Source: Schistosoma mansoni (Eukaryota; Platyhelminthes; Trematoda; Strigeidida; Schistosomatidae). From it: DNA of 64,000 nt. Positions within the stretch are counted from its first letter, which is position 1, and each line of letters begins with the position of its first letter. The position numbers and the translations under genes are program-made. The stretch is from contig NW_017386131.1 in assembly GCF_000237925.1 (NCBI RefSeq), positions 1 through 64,000 on the forward strand. The letters are read 5' to 3'. Below, in pieces: positions 20,281 through 30,468 of this stretch. Below the pieces are notes generated by a model, which searched no databases, was not told the origin of the DNA, and saw only the letters and a program-made list of their open reading frames with translations.

Positions 20281-21337
20281 GTTGGTCATTTATGGGTCAT
20301 TTATGCAAATTTTATAAAATTAGTAAAGAATGTAGTTTAATAAGAAAAACGTTGAAAAAAATAAACACATGAAGTACTGGATAATAACATCTGTAATTCT
20401 CCTCCTAAGTGCTTACAGCCTGGAACGTCCAAGCCTGACCACTACAACTGCTTTCAAGGGTCTATATTTGTAAAATTAGTCTTTTTTCTATGTTAAACGA
20501 TAATCAGTCACTATCATTTAGGATAACTGTCTTGTTCTTAATAAAGCTGAATGTCATCGGTCATAGATTTTCGCTACAACTCTAGGTATTCTTTTCGTAG
20601 TTAGCCACTAGTATTCAGGTAATTGCATGTTAGGACATCTGGCTTGTAGATATTGGTTCAATATAAAAATGATTCTATCTACTCTAAAGTGGAATTTCGA
20701 ATGTCAAGGCAGTGGTCGAAATATAACGTGCTCTCCTATATATATGGACTTAAAGATCTAGACTCAGTCTCTGACTTGGGTTGTGGATGTTCAATAGTGA
20801 GGAATCCCATACTAGATTGAACATTTGTCCAATGTTGTATGGTTTTCTATGGGTTGTCGTAATAAAAGTATATTATACTGACGACCTTGAGTGATTTGTC
20901 AACCAATCAGGAAAAGTTACCTAGTTATAAAACAATTAATCATAAAAAGCAAAAAACAATTACAATGGAATAGTGGCGTTGATAGGATATATAATCATCT
21001 ACATGTTAAATTATTCATTATCGTAGAGGAACAAGGTTAAAGTTACGTATGAGAAGTTGGGCTAATGTTGAGGATCAGAGTAATAGGCCCACGAGGTTTT
21101 CGTCGCTAATTAACATTAGCTGCAATACGAAATAGGAGTTGAACTGGAATTATATATTCGGCTTCAGATAATTCAACATGCAATGACATCAGCTAAAATG
21201 GAATGTTGCTTTTCCACCCTTTTATTCAAAAAATTTAAAGAGCTGGAGATTGACATTTAGAGGCGGGAGTTCGAATGGGAGACCATTAACTTACCACAAA
21301 GACATTATTCGCTGTTCTCTTAAATTATGTCAAGTAG
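20281..21337. other. Mostly unassigned intergenic/intronic sequence
   Basis: AT-rich with no convincing frame. A worn B-like scrap (ATACTAGATTGAACATTTGT near 20810) is the only repeat I see. It would be intronic if RING-B extends this far. Confidence 0.35.
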
Positions 21338-21342
21338 CTTAG

Positions 21343-21858
21343 TGTTATGTCCTGATAGGAATAATGAATGGTAACTTTTGGGATCCATTTATGAACCAAT
21401 ACTGTGCATATATTTTTTATCGTATAATCGCTAAATAACTAAACTATCCATATTCGTGTCTCCCTTACTATAAGCTTCATTTTGACCTATGAACTAGTAT
21501 TGTACGATTTACCATTTTTGAGCTATGGGCTGTCTATCAATTACTATCTCCCTTATTCACAGCCACATTTAGCTAAATGTTGTACTAATATTGTTTACTA
21601 TTGTATGGTACGATGTGGTCAGTCTGGTTGGTATATAAACTCAGTATGTTTGAAATATAATGATTCATACCGCAGGGGCTGAGATTGGTGTTGTGGACCT
21701 AATTGTCTGGGTTAGGCAGAAAGCAGGACCGGCAAGTACTGTAGACTGCTCGTACGGGCTTCATATGTCATCGGTCCGATCGATAATTCACTGCTCTCTA
21801 ATTGGTGGTATTACCACGTGATAAATTTACCAGGGAATCCAGGCTACAAGTTATAACA
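21343..21858 (+). mobile_element. Solo LTR, probable Gypsy-type retrotransposon
   Basis: It is 516 bp, with ends TGTTATGT and TTATAACA forming short inverted repeats. An identical 5-bp duplication CTTAG flanks it (21338-21342 and 21859-21863). TATA box GGTATATAAACTCAG is near 21630. No internal region is attached. It is a fossil; the family is inferred from the 5-bp duplication only. Confidence 0.8.
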
Positions 21859-22079
21859 CTTAGCATACAATCTTCATCAGGAACAAGTATTTCTTTTGAT
21901 CTAGCTTAAATACCGTATCATATTTACTGTTTGGTTACAAAATATATTTTCTTATATCGATTTCAAGCATTTTGGCAATCCGATATTGTTAATTTCACTT
22001 AGTTAATCAAAACATACAAGTTGTCTAACATTGAAATTTTGATTTCTCACACAAATATACGAAGCGCTATCATTATTAG

Positions 22080-22405
22080 AGCAACAAGTTACTGTGGGAG
22101 ACAACAAACCAGATTTCAGAGGAAGAATAAATCAGGAAGAGACGCTGGAAGTGGATAGGGCACACTTTGAGGAAATCACCCAATTGCGTTACAAGACAAG
22201 CCCTCACATGGAATCCTGAAGGCCAAAGGAGAAGAGGAAGATCAAAGAACACATTACATCGAGAAATGGAGACAGACATGAGAAGAATGAACAAAAACTG
22301 GATAGAACTAGAAAGGAAGGCCGAGGACAGAGTGAGTTGGAGAATGCTGGTCGGCGGCCTATGCTCCATTGGGAGTAAAAGGCGTAAGTAAGTAAGTAAG
22401 TGATC
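22080..22405 (+). mobile_element. L1a non-LTR retrotransposon, 3' end
   Basis: It encodes TSPHMESRR-like residues, then [20 protein letters not shown] and [20 protein letters not shown], and ends GGCGTAAGTAAGTAAGTAAG. The C-terminal frame is open for 74 codons. It is 5'-truncated. Confidence 0.8.
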
Positions 22406-22667
22406 ATTATTAGAGCATATTTACCGTCATCGAGATCAGTCCATGATGCAATTAAGATAAACTCATCAAACTTTGCAACATGTGTGAAATTTCTCTGAAT
22501 CATCGATCTAATCAAAGTGCCTGTAACTATCAAGGTAATTGAAGTGATCATCTTATTGAAGTGATTGAATTTGAAAAAGGTTCAACATTTAGATCTAACA
22601 GATCGAAATCAATCATAAACTTATATATACGCCAGTTTAGTTCAACAAATATCATTTTTCAATAAGG

Positions 22668-22875
22668 GTTTGTGGAGATTGTTGAGGTAAAATGATTTAG
22701 GTTAGACATTAACACCATTGAATACTAGCTCAATGGCCTAGAGATTAGGCGCTTATGTGAGAGACAGATGGTCCTACGTTTGATTGTCGAATGCGGGTTC
22801 CTGAACATGCACCGTTGTGAAGTCTTATACTAGGAGCAAACGGCTATTGTGTGCTTCCAAGTTTTCAATGGTGAA
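22668..22875 (+). repeat. Diverged family B-like element
   Basis: GGTTTGTGGAGATTGTTGAG, TTAGACATTAACACCATTGA, worn A- and B-boxes, and CTTATACTAGGAGCAAACGG as ribozyme remnant. Confidence 0.45.
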
Positions 22876-22929
22876 CGAAGGTTTATCGGTTTATGGTCTC
22901 AATTATGTATCATCTTTTTCTCAGTTTTA

Positions 22930-23140
22930 TAGGTACACTCACCTGACGAGTCCTAAAAAGGACGAAACTCATATCCTGGATTCCACTGCTAGCTACTACC
23001 CATCTTTGCTTGTAGTGATTGTGATTTAAGGAAATATCGAGGCAATCCGCACAGAATGTACATATGCCAATAAGAGACTGATCAATTACAACTCTAAGCA
23101 TAATTGCAAAGATCCAACCAAACAATAAAAAATGAATTTA
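22930..23140 (+). mobile_element. Family A (Sm-alpha-like), 5'-truncated
   Basis: It starts at the ribozyme (CTGACGA 22943-22949, GTCC...GGAC, GAAA 22964-22967) and runs to AACCAAACAATAAA. The cleavage triplet reads ATC and stem III is no longer self-complementary, so activity is doubtful. Confidence 0.65.
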
Positions 23141-23335
23141 AGCAAAATTATAAGCAAAGATGGATGATGACTAGCAATAGAATTCAGGACGCGCGTTTCG
23201 TCGTACTTGGAACCCATCAACTGAATGTACCTGTATACCAGGATTGTTATTCACTCCGGGATTCGAACTCTGTACCATTCGCTTCGAACACTATCCTGTT
23301 ATCCACTTAGCTACTAAACGAGCAAACAATAACAA
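23141..23335 (-). mobile_element. Family A, antisense
   Basis: Antisense ribozyme remnant (GGACGCGCGTTTCGTC...CCCATCAACTGAATG) and tRNA-like part (GGGATTCGAAC). It lies tail-to-tail with the preceding plus copy. The ribozyme core is altered. Confidence 0.65.
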
Positions 23336-23547
23336 GTGAATTTAAACAAACTTAGTTGTCTCTTTTCTTGTTAACAGTTAAAATTTTTGTTATGACTCAG
23401 ATTGAAAAAATCTGATTAAAACTGTGTGTTGTTAAAATATTTCAGTATGTGATTGTCATTATAAACAGATTATGTTCTCATTATTAACTAACCTCATATG
23501 ATTAAGTCAATATCGATCACAGAAAACTGATAAATTCGATTTATCAT

Positions 23548-23788
23548 AGTTGAAAGCGTGAGTCAACTGAAGTTAGGCCACCAGGGAAAACCTGGAAGCA
23601 CTGGCCGGTCCTCTCATCATATTGTGGGACTCCTCAGCACTGCGCATCCACGACCTCACCTCGCGAGATTCGAACCCAGAACCTACCAGTCTCGCGCCAG
23701 AGCACTGAACCGATAGACCACTGAGCCGGCATCCCATGGTGTTTATGTCTAACTTCAACCAATCCACGAAATTGAGCAACCGTTTGAT
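23548..23788 (-). mobile_element. Family B ribozyme SINE, partial
   Basis: Tail GTTGAAAGCGTGAGTCAACT, degenerate ribozyme (GAAA lost, CTCCTCAG kept), tRNA part with AGATTCGAACCC, head to ATTGAGCAACCG. Confidence 0.7.
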
Positions 23789-23804
23789 TTAATCAAATAA
23801 TTAT

Positions 23805-24085
23805 TAGTGTGGTGTGTATTACTGATGTCGACAGACATAAGTAGTATGTATCATCAATCGGAAGTGAAGTGCCTGGGGGCAGAAGGTTAAGAGAATTGAA
23901 GAGGAAAGAACGAGAATAGAGAATGATTGGTATGGAAATGAAAGAACAACGAAGTCTGAGACGATTGATTGACATTTTACAAATGAAGTATTTACTGTAT
24001 GATTCTCAGATTTTACTAAGGCATTCTGTAATTTTGAATTCAAATACATCCGTTTGTCCCGATTGATGTTCTTGTTCACTATCAT
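23805..24085 (+). repeat. Repeat F
   Basis: About 280 bp, beginning GGTGTGTATTACTGATGTCG with a short palindrome around GTCGACAGACATAAGTAG, and ending near GTCCCGATTGATGTTCTTG. Recurs at 24800-25046 (antisense), 58620-58905, 61405-61560 and 61725-62030. No coding function recognised. Confidence 0.6.
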
Positions 24086-24106
24086 GGGTTTATTTAAAGT
24101 CAACTG

Positions 24107-24425
24107 CCCCCAAATGCCCTGGTACGGCTGAGAGTGGGGAGAGTCCGCTCTCCCTCTAGAAATGCTCTCATATGGCCACACGTATATAGCCTCTGCCAGG
24201 GAAGTCCTACTCACTGCCTTCTCACAATGGTGGGGTGTTCTTTACGAAATTGAGAGGACGAAAAGCGAATGCCCGGCACTTTACCGGGTTGGTGGACATG
24301 GAGGGTCCACCTAGGGGAGTTGGAAAACCCCGATTCCAGACCAATGGTGCACATGGGCTCCAGTATCCTGAGGGAAAAATAGCGTATGAATCAATTGTTG
24401 GTCACCTGCTACTACATCTCCTTAC
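24107..24425 (+). mobile_element. Repeat D, 5' two thirds
   Basis: It begins CCCCCAAATGCCCTGGTACG and runs to GGTCACCTGCTACTACATC. A frame reading FTKLRGRKANARHFTGLVDM is open here. Confidence 0.65.
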
Positions 24426-24429
24426 GATG

Positions 24430-25917
24430 CTTCACTGCCTGTCTGCTAATTTACACAATAGTTGCTTAAATTCTTATAATTTCAATTTATTCCGTTTTCA
24501 CAAGGTTACAGAAAACAATATATATGGATTAGTAGTATGGGAGGTTTGTTGAGATTATAGGATTTCCATAGTTTAAATTACATGCTGATCTGAGCTGGAT
24601 CACTATCTTATGCTCAACAATGACTAGGTTCAAGTTATAACTCCTGGAGTCCTAGTGTGATGGTTTGATCAATAGAGCTCAACCGTTTTGATGTGGGACA
24701 GTTATTTGCCGCAAGCAATGAATGATGGTTAAGGAGTATCGTGGATTTGTTGAAGTTAGGCATTAGCACTATACTAAACGAGAACTCAGGTGGGGTAAAG
24801 AAGATTTATTGCTTAACGCGAAATTACAAAGTGGCTTCCCAATATATGAAAAACACATTTTAAATACATCGTCTGCACATCTCCCTTCAGTTGTCCTTTA
24901 CACGCCTCATGATTCTTTCACTTCAGTTGTTACTACAATTGTTCTCTGCCTCCCTTCAATTCAATCATCTCAACCTTCTGCTGGCAGGCATACCACATAT
25001 GATTGCTGCTACATACTATTTATATTTGTCAGCATAGGTAGTACACACCACATCATCATTGAATTCCGACTCAGTAGTTTAGAGATTAGGCATTGAAGCG
25101 AAAAATGGCGGTTCTGGGTTCGATTACCGGATGCGGGTTCGTGGATATCTACTAAGATGAAATGAACATCCAGTACTGAGAAAACTGATGCAGCTAGTGG
25201 GTTTTCGCCCGAAATTATCCATTATTATAGTCTGAGACTGTAATACTGGCGCAATAAAGTCACAACTGATTTCTTGTAGAACTGAGATACTAAGTACAAA
25301 GAATCTCATACTCGTTTAGTTCTAGGTGCTGATCGAATCCCGTCAATCAGAATGCAACGTGGTCTGTAGTTCAAGTAAATCTATTCTAGACTAAGAGCAT
25401 CAAGAAATAACACACACGATGTCAATTCACCCAGACTAGTAACCAAATCATCAGTGAATCGACGAAATACTATTGGTGTTGGAAACTAAACTAGCATTAC
25501 ATTGAAAATCAATCAATATAAATGAGGTAATAGTGTGATTAGTATCATCAATGTATCAATGTAAAATGACCTTGTTTTATCTTAATATGTAGTGGAATAG
25601 TCTACAATGTCAGTTATTTATAATCAACGAATAGTCTGATAAAAATTTGTGCCAGCTCAAGTTGCCAAGAGAATCGAAATAATACGCCAGTGTAAACACT
25701 AAATATTAAGAATATGGTTCAAAAAGACTAAAGGTAATAGGAATAGAACAACTGGAACTTAAGATCTACAGGAGAATAAAAAGTAAATGCATTTAAGCCT
25801 CTGTGACCAATTCCAAGTTATATCATCCAACGTCTCCAACGATTTGTCGAGGCTACTACACGAATTCAGACCAGATAACTATAATTTATGTTTATTATCT
25901 AATTCAATGGTAAATTG
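24430..25917. other. Low-feature region with an antisense repeat F copy
   Basis: Repeat F in minus orientation, diverged, covers about 24800-25046. Older B-like scraps lie near 24545-24620 and 25075-25170. The rest, to 25917, is AT-rich with no supported gene. Confidence 0.4.
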
Positions 25918-26280
25918 ACTTAGTATTGTTTGTTTGAATCTTCCCATTGNNNNNNNNNNNNNNNNNNNNNNNNNNNNNNNNNNNNNNNNNNNNNNNNNNN
26001 NNNNNNNNNNNNNNNNNNNNNNNNNNNNNNNNNNNNNNNNNNNNNNNNNNNNNNNNNNNNNNNNNNNNNNNNNNNNNNNNNNNNNNNNNNNNNNNNNNNN
26101 NNNNNNNNNNNNNNNNNNNNNNNNNNNNNNNNNNNNNNNNNNNNNNNNNTTGCTTACCATGCTTGTGAATTTAGGCTATATCGAGGCAATACGCACAGTA
26201 TGCTCATATGCCAATTAGAGACTGACCAGTTGCAGTCCTAAACATCAATGGGAAGATTCAAACAAACAATACTAATTGAA
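25918..26280. mobile_element. Family A inverted pair broken by an assembly gap
   Basis: The left flank is the family A tail in minus orientation (TTAGTATTGTTTGTTTGAATC). The right flank is the same tail in plus orientation (AAGATTCAAACAAACAATAC). The unread 200 N lie between the arms. Confidence 0.7.
25950..26149. other. Assembly gap (200 N)
   Basis: A run of exactly 200 N, a conventional gap size. The true length is unknown. Reading frames through it are meaningless. Confidence 0.99.
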
Positions 26281-26490
26281 TTTAAACTTCACCCCATTGC
26301 ACAAGAAGTAGCTATCATGACTCAGTAGCTGAGTGGATAAGGCGATGACGTTTGAATCGAAAGTTACTGGGTTCGAGTCCCAGAGTGATCATCAACTGTG
26401 AGATGCAGGTACATCCAGTTGACGAGTCCCAAATAGGACGAAACGTGCGTGAAAGTGGATTCCACTGCTGGCCACCTTTGCTTACCATAA
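26281..26490 (+). mobile_element. Family A, head-to-tail after the preceding copy
   Basis: The tail of the previous unit (AACAATACTAATTGAATTTAAAC) passes directly into the head (TTCACCCCATTGCACAAG), A-box (CAGTAGCTGAGTGGATAA), B-box GGTTCGAGTCC and a ribozyme whose core starts TTGACGA instead of CTGACGA. Confidence 0.75.
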
Positions 26491-26661
26491 TTCAATGGTG
26501 TTTCTTTAAACAATCTCTGTGAAATGCAAAACTTTTTAACTAAAAGAAACATGTATTACTTCATAACTATTTCTAATTGCATTATTGATCTACCCATTCT
26601 GATAAACCTATGAAGCCAACAATCAGAAACTATCATGAATGACGTCGGTTTAATATTTACT

Positions 26662-26778
26662 ATCAGAAGGGAGGGGGTTTATGGTGATTTTATTAATTTA
26701 ATAGTTGAATTTATGAGTCAATTAAAGTTAGACCACCATGGGAAATCTGGAAGCACTGGATCGCCGTTTCGTCCTAAA
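26662..26778 (-). mobile_element. Family B, 3' end only
   Basis: ATCAGAAGGGAGGGGGTTTA end, tail, and the start of the antisense ribozyme (GCACTGGATCGCCGTTTCGTCC), then truncated. Confidence 0.6.
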
Positions 26779-26861
26779 TTCTAAAATTATTCATATTGAA
26801 ACTTATTGAAATCATAAACTGACATTAATTTGAATAGCATTGAATAATGAATGGTATGTAC

Positions 26862-27772
26862 CTATAGATGACAGACACATTTTCAGTAGGGACCGGAATC
26901 AGACAAGGCTGTCTACTCTCCCCATTCCTCTTTCTTATGGTGATTGACTGGATTATGAAGACTTCGACATCTGAAGGGAAGCACGGAATACAATGGACAT
27001 CTCAGAACCAATTAGATGATTTGGACTTCGCAGACGACCTAGCCCTCCTCTTTCATACACACGAACAAATATAGACGAAGACAACAAATGTAGCAGCAGC
27101 CTTTGCATTAATAGGCCTCAACATACACAAAGGAAAAATAAAGATTCTCAAATACAACACGGAGAATGCCAAACCAATCACACTTGATAGCGAAACTCTG
27201 GAAGAGGTGGAAACATTCACGTACCTGAGAAGCATCATTGATCAACAAGGAGTATCTGATGCAGACTTAAAGACGAGGATCGACAAAGCAAGGGCAGTAT
27301 TTCTACAATTGAAGAACATATGGAATTCAAAACAACTGTCAACCAATATCAAAGTGATAATCTTCAATACGAACGTCAAGACAGTCCTGAAACGTGGAGA
27401 ACTACTACAACCATCATCAAGAAGGTACAAATATCTATAAACAGTTGTCTACTCAAGATACTGAATGTTCGTTGACCGGATACAATTAGTAATAGTCTAC
27501 TGTGGAAAAGACGTTGGAAATGGATAGGACATACATTAAGGAAATCACCAATATGCATCACGAGACAATCCCTAACTTGGAATCCGAAAGGGATGCGGAA
27601 AAGAGGAAGGCCAAAGAAAACATTACGTCGGGAAATAGAAGCAGGTATGAAAAGGGTGAATAACAACTGGAAAGAACTGGAAAGGATTGTCCAGGACAGG
27701 GTTGAATGGAGAATGCTGATGAGCGGCTTATGCTCCTCGACGAGCGGTAACAGGCGTAAGTAAGTAAGTATT
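26862..27772 (+). mobile_element. L1a non-LTR retrotransposon, RT to 3' end
   Basis: Frames from RT motif B (TGIRQGCLLSPFLFLMVIDW) and motif C (LDFADDLALLFHTHEQ), then LNIHKGKIKIL, ETFTYLRSIIDQQG, VIIFNTNVKTVL and the C-terminal basic region. It ends GGCGTAAGTAAGTAAGTA. One of the less damaged copies, but with stops and shifts. Confidence 0.85.
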
Positions 27773-27998
27773 GTACCTATAACTCTATATGTGATTGAAC
27801 CTAGAAACTAAGAAGTCATTTGATGAAGTCTACATTGTACAATTTCAATTTATAGTTTAACTATGTGCCTATATCAGATAAATGGATGAATTCTTTTACT
27901 CTCTTTCTCTCTCATAACATTTCATTCTGTCTATTAACTTATCACATTATGATAGAATGATACCGAGATTACATAATCCTAAATAAATAATGAATAAT

Positions 27999-28390
27999 CA
28001 GAAGGGGGGTTTTGTGGAGATTTTAGTAATTTTTTATAGTTGAATTCATGAGTCAACTGAAGTTAGTGGAGTAAAACCGGATCTGTTGTGAGATAGTAAC
28101 TCACTGAAGACAATGGTGCATGGTGGCACAATTTCATGAATTCGTTGAAGTTAGACATTAACACCATTGGATACCGATTCAATAGTCTAGAGGTTAAGCG
28201 CTCGCTCACGAGACTGATAAATCCTGGCTTCGAATCTTGCGAGGCGAGATCATGGATGCGCACTGCTGAGGAGTCCCACAATAAGTCGAAACGGTCGTCC
28301 AGTGCTTCCAGGTTTTCTATAGTGATCTAGCTTTAATTGACTCATGATTTCAACTATGGAAATACTGAAATCTCCACAAAACCCCTTCTG
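27999..28390 (+). mobile_element. Family B ribozyme SINE, first unit of a tandem pair
   Basis: It begins with an inverted tail (ATCAGAAGGGGGGTTTTGTG to CATGAGTCAACTGAAGTTAG), then a plus monomer: head (GTTGTGAGATAGTAACTCAC), A-box, B-box GGCTTCGAATC, ribozyme (28260-28305, stem II worn), tail ending CCCCTTCTGAT. Confidence 0.75.
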
Positions 28391-28734
28391 ATCTATAATC
28401 GTATGCTCACTAGTGATTGACTTCAAGAGATATTTCCTGTAGTTCTAGTGAGAAGCAGTGACCAGTGGAGTTCTACCAAGTCTGTTGTGAGATATCAACT
28501 GACTGAAGACAATTGGTGAACGGTTGCTCAATTTCGTGGATTGGTTGAAGTTAGACATTAACACCATTGGATACCGGTTCAATAGTCTAGAGGTTAAGCG
28601 CTCACGTGTGAGACTGATAAACCCTCAGTTCGAATCTTGCGAGGTGAGATCATGGATGCATACTGCTGAGGAGTCCTACAATAGGACGAAACAGCCGTCC
28701 AGTGTTTCCAGATTTTCTAGCTTCAATTGACTCT
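28391..28734 (+). mobile_element. Family B ribozyme SINE, second unit of a tandem pair
   Basis: Directly continues from the previous unit via CTATAATCGTATGCTCACTA. The corresponding ribozyme positions are exactly 400 bp apart. It has head, tRNA-like part, ribozyme and a shortened tail. Confidence 0.8.
28660..28706 (+). ncRNA. Hammerhead ribozyme, family B, nearly complete
   Basis: ATACTG/CAGTGT stem I (six pairs with one G-U), CTGAGGA, GTCC...GGAC, GAAA, CAGCCGTC. The core is complete; stem III has lost its palindrome. Confidence 0.6.
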
Positions 28735-29044
28735 TGAACTGAACCAAAAAATAATGAATTATACCCTATTCAATACTTAAAATAAATCTAACAAACACTT
28801 ACCCATAATAAATAAATGATTATAACTAAACTAACATTATTACTGGAAGGGTATTTGAAGTATATTAATGTAAAGGTGTGTTCTTTAATGTGTACACTAT
28901 TTTATTGATTTATTGATATTTAAATTGATAAAGACACAATGATACACAATTTTATATATAACCAATTTGATTGGTTGATTTCATATATAATAAAACTATT
29001 TATTCGATTACATATACTACTTAAATTAGCTGAATTATTTTTTT

Positions 29045-29165
29045 TTCGGGTTAGCGTTTCTTTTTGTAGCGAGTTAGTTTTCTACGGGATAGGGTTAGCG
29101 TCCCCATCCCCAACCCACCTCCTTTAAGCGGGCTTGGGATCGGTAGTAACGCTAGAAGAGTTATA
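29045..29165 (+). repeat. Repeat E
   Basis: About 120 bp: GGGTTAGCGTTTCTTTTTGT, TTTTCTACGGGATAGGG, CCCCATCCCCAACCC, then GGGATCGGTAGTAACGCTAG. Also present at 39664-39785 and 49013-49135 (both antisense). Here it runs straight into the 3' end of L1a. Confidence 0.6.
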
Positions 29166-29288
29166 GGGTGAATAACAACTGGAAAGAACTGAAAAGGATT
29201 ATCAAGGACAGGGTTGGATGGAGAATGCTGGTAGGTGGACTATGCTCTTCCATGAGGGGTAACAGGCGTAAAGAAGAAAGGAAGTAAC
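29166..29288 (+). mobile_element. L1a 3' end fused to repeat E
   Basis: TGAATAACAACTGGAAAGAA to GGGGTAACAGGCGTAAAGAA. The last 40 codons of L1a and its 3' end. Confidence 0.7.
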
Positions 29289-29454
29289 TTAAATTATCGA
29301 ATATATTTGATTCTTAGGCATAAATTAGTAAGTAATTAAAGATGATACATTAAATGTACAAATAGTATCTAAGTGAAGTGACTATTCTTAAAAAAATTGA
29401 AACATAGATCTACTGTTATCTGATAGATTGGATGAAAAAAACAAACCAAAAAAA

Positions 29455-29755
29455 CTCACTTGGAATTGTTTGTTTGAATCTTCCCATTGATGTTTTAGGA
29501 CTGCAACTGGTCAGTCTCTTATTGGCATATGTGCATACTGTGCGTATTGTTTCATCCCATTGCACAAGTAAGTGGCTATCAGGACTCAGTCGTCGAGTGG
29601 ATAACGTAACGGCGTTTGAAGCAAAAGGTACTGGGTTTGAGCCCCAGAGTGAACATCAACTCTAAGATGCAGGTACATCCAACTGACGAGTCCCGAATAG
29701 GAGGAAACGCGCGTGAAAGTGGATTCCACTGCTAGCTACTATCCAACTTTGCTTA
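29455..29755 (+). mobile_element. Family A mosaic copy
   Basis: Minus tail (TTGGAATTGTTTGTTTGAATC), then the plus head (CATCCCATTGCACAAG), A-box, B-box GGTTTGAGCCC and ribozyme. The ribozyme has CTGACGA but a worn stem II, and GTGAAAG in place of the cleavage site region. Confidence 0.7.
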
Positions 29756-29879
29756 AACAAAAAAACTCTCGAGAAAATGTAATAGTATTGAGGTTATGTA
29801 ATTGATTTCATTTATGAACAAATGATTAATCTAATCAAAGAACTATCCTTCAAAGCTGTTTAATTTTAAATAAATAAAT

Positions 29880-30135
29880 GAAAGTTCACTTGGTATTGTT
29901 TGGTTGAATCTTCCGATTGATGTTTAGGACTACAATTGATTAAGCACAAGCAAGTGGCTATCAGGCTCAGTAGCTGAGTGGAGAACGTGATGGCGTTTGG
30001 AGCGAACGTTACTGCGTTCAAGTCCCACAGTGAACATCAACTCGGAGATGCAGTTACATCCAGCTGACGAGTCCCAAATAGGATGAAATGCTCGTCCTTG
30101 GTTCCACTGTTAGCAACTATCCATCTTTGCAGATA
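29880..30135 (+). mobile_element. Family A mosaic copy
   Basis: Same arrangement as 29455-29755: minus tail joined to plus head. The ribozyme keeps CTGACGA but stem III reads ATGCTCGT. Confidence 0.7.
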
Positions 30136-30151
30136 AATGAAAGTTTTATCA

Positions 30152-30468
30152 GAAGAGGTTTTGTGGAGAGTTTAGTAATTTTTTATAGTTGAAATCATCA
30201 GTCAATTGAATCTAGATCACCATGGGAAACTTGGAAGCACTGGACGGCTGCCTTGTCCTATTGTGGGACTCCTCAGCAGTGCGCATCCACGATCCCGCAC
30301 TCGCGAGATTCCAACCCAGAACCTATCAGTCTCGCGCGTGAGTGCTTAAGGTCTAGACTACTGAGCGGGTCAGCATCCAATGGTGTTAATGTCTAACTTC
30401 AACCAATCCACGAAATTGAGCAACCATTCACCATTGTCTTCAGAGAGTTGATATCTCCCAATCAAAAT
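30152..30468 (-). mobile_element. Family B, left half of a dimer split by a Penelope-like element
   Basis: ATCAGAAGAGGTTTTGTGGAG end, tail, ribozyme with a lost GAAA, B-box remnant, head to GAGTTGATATCTCCCA. Confidence 0.7.

Noticed and set aside
25879-26241. Several frames through the N run
   Set aside because: They consist of unknown residues across the assembly gap.
26413-26470. Active family A ribozyme
   Set aside because: The core starts TTGACGA and the cleavage region is altered (GTGAAAG), so it is listed only as part of the element.
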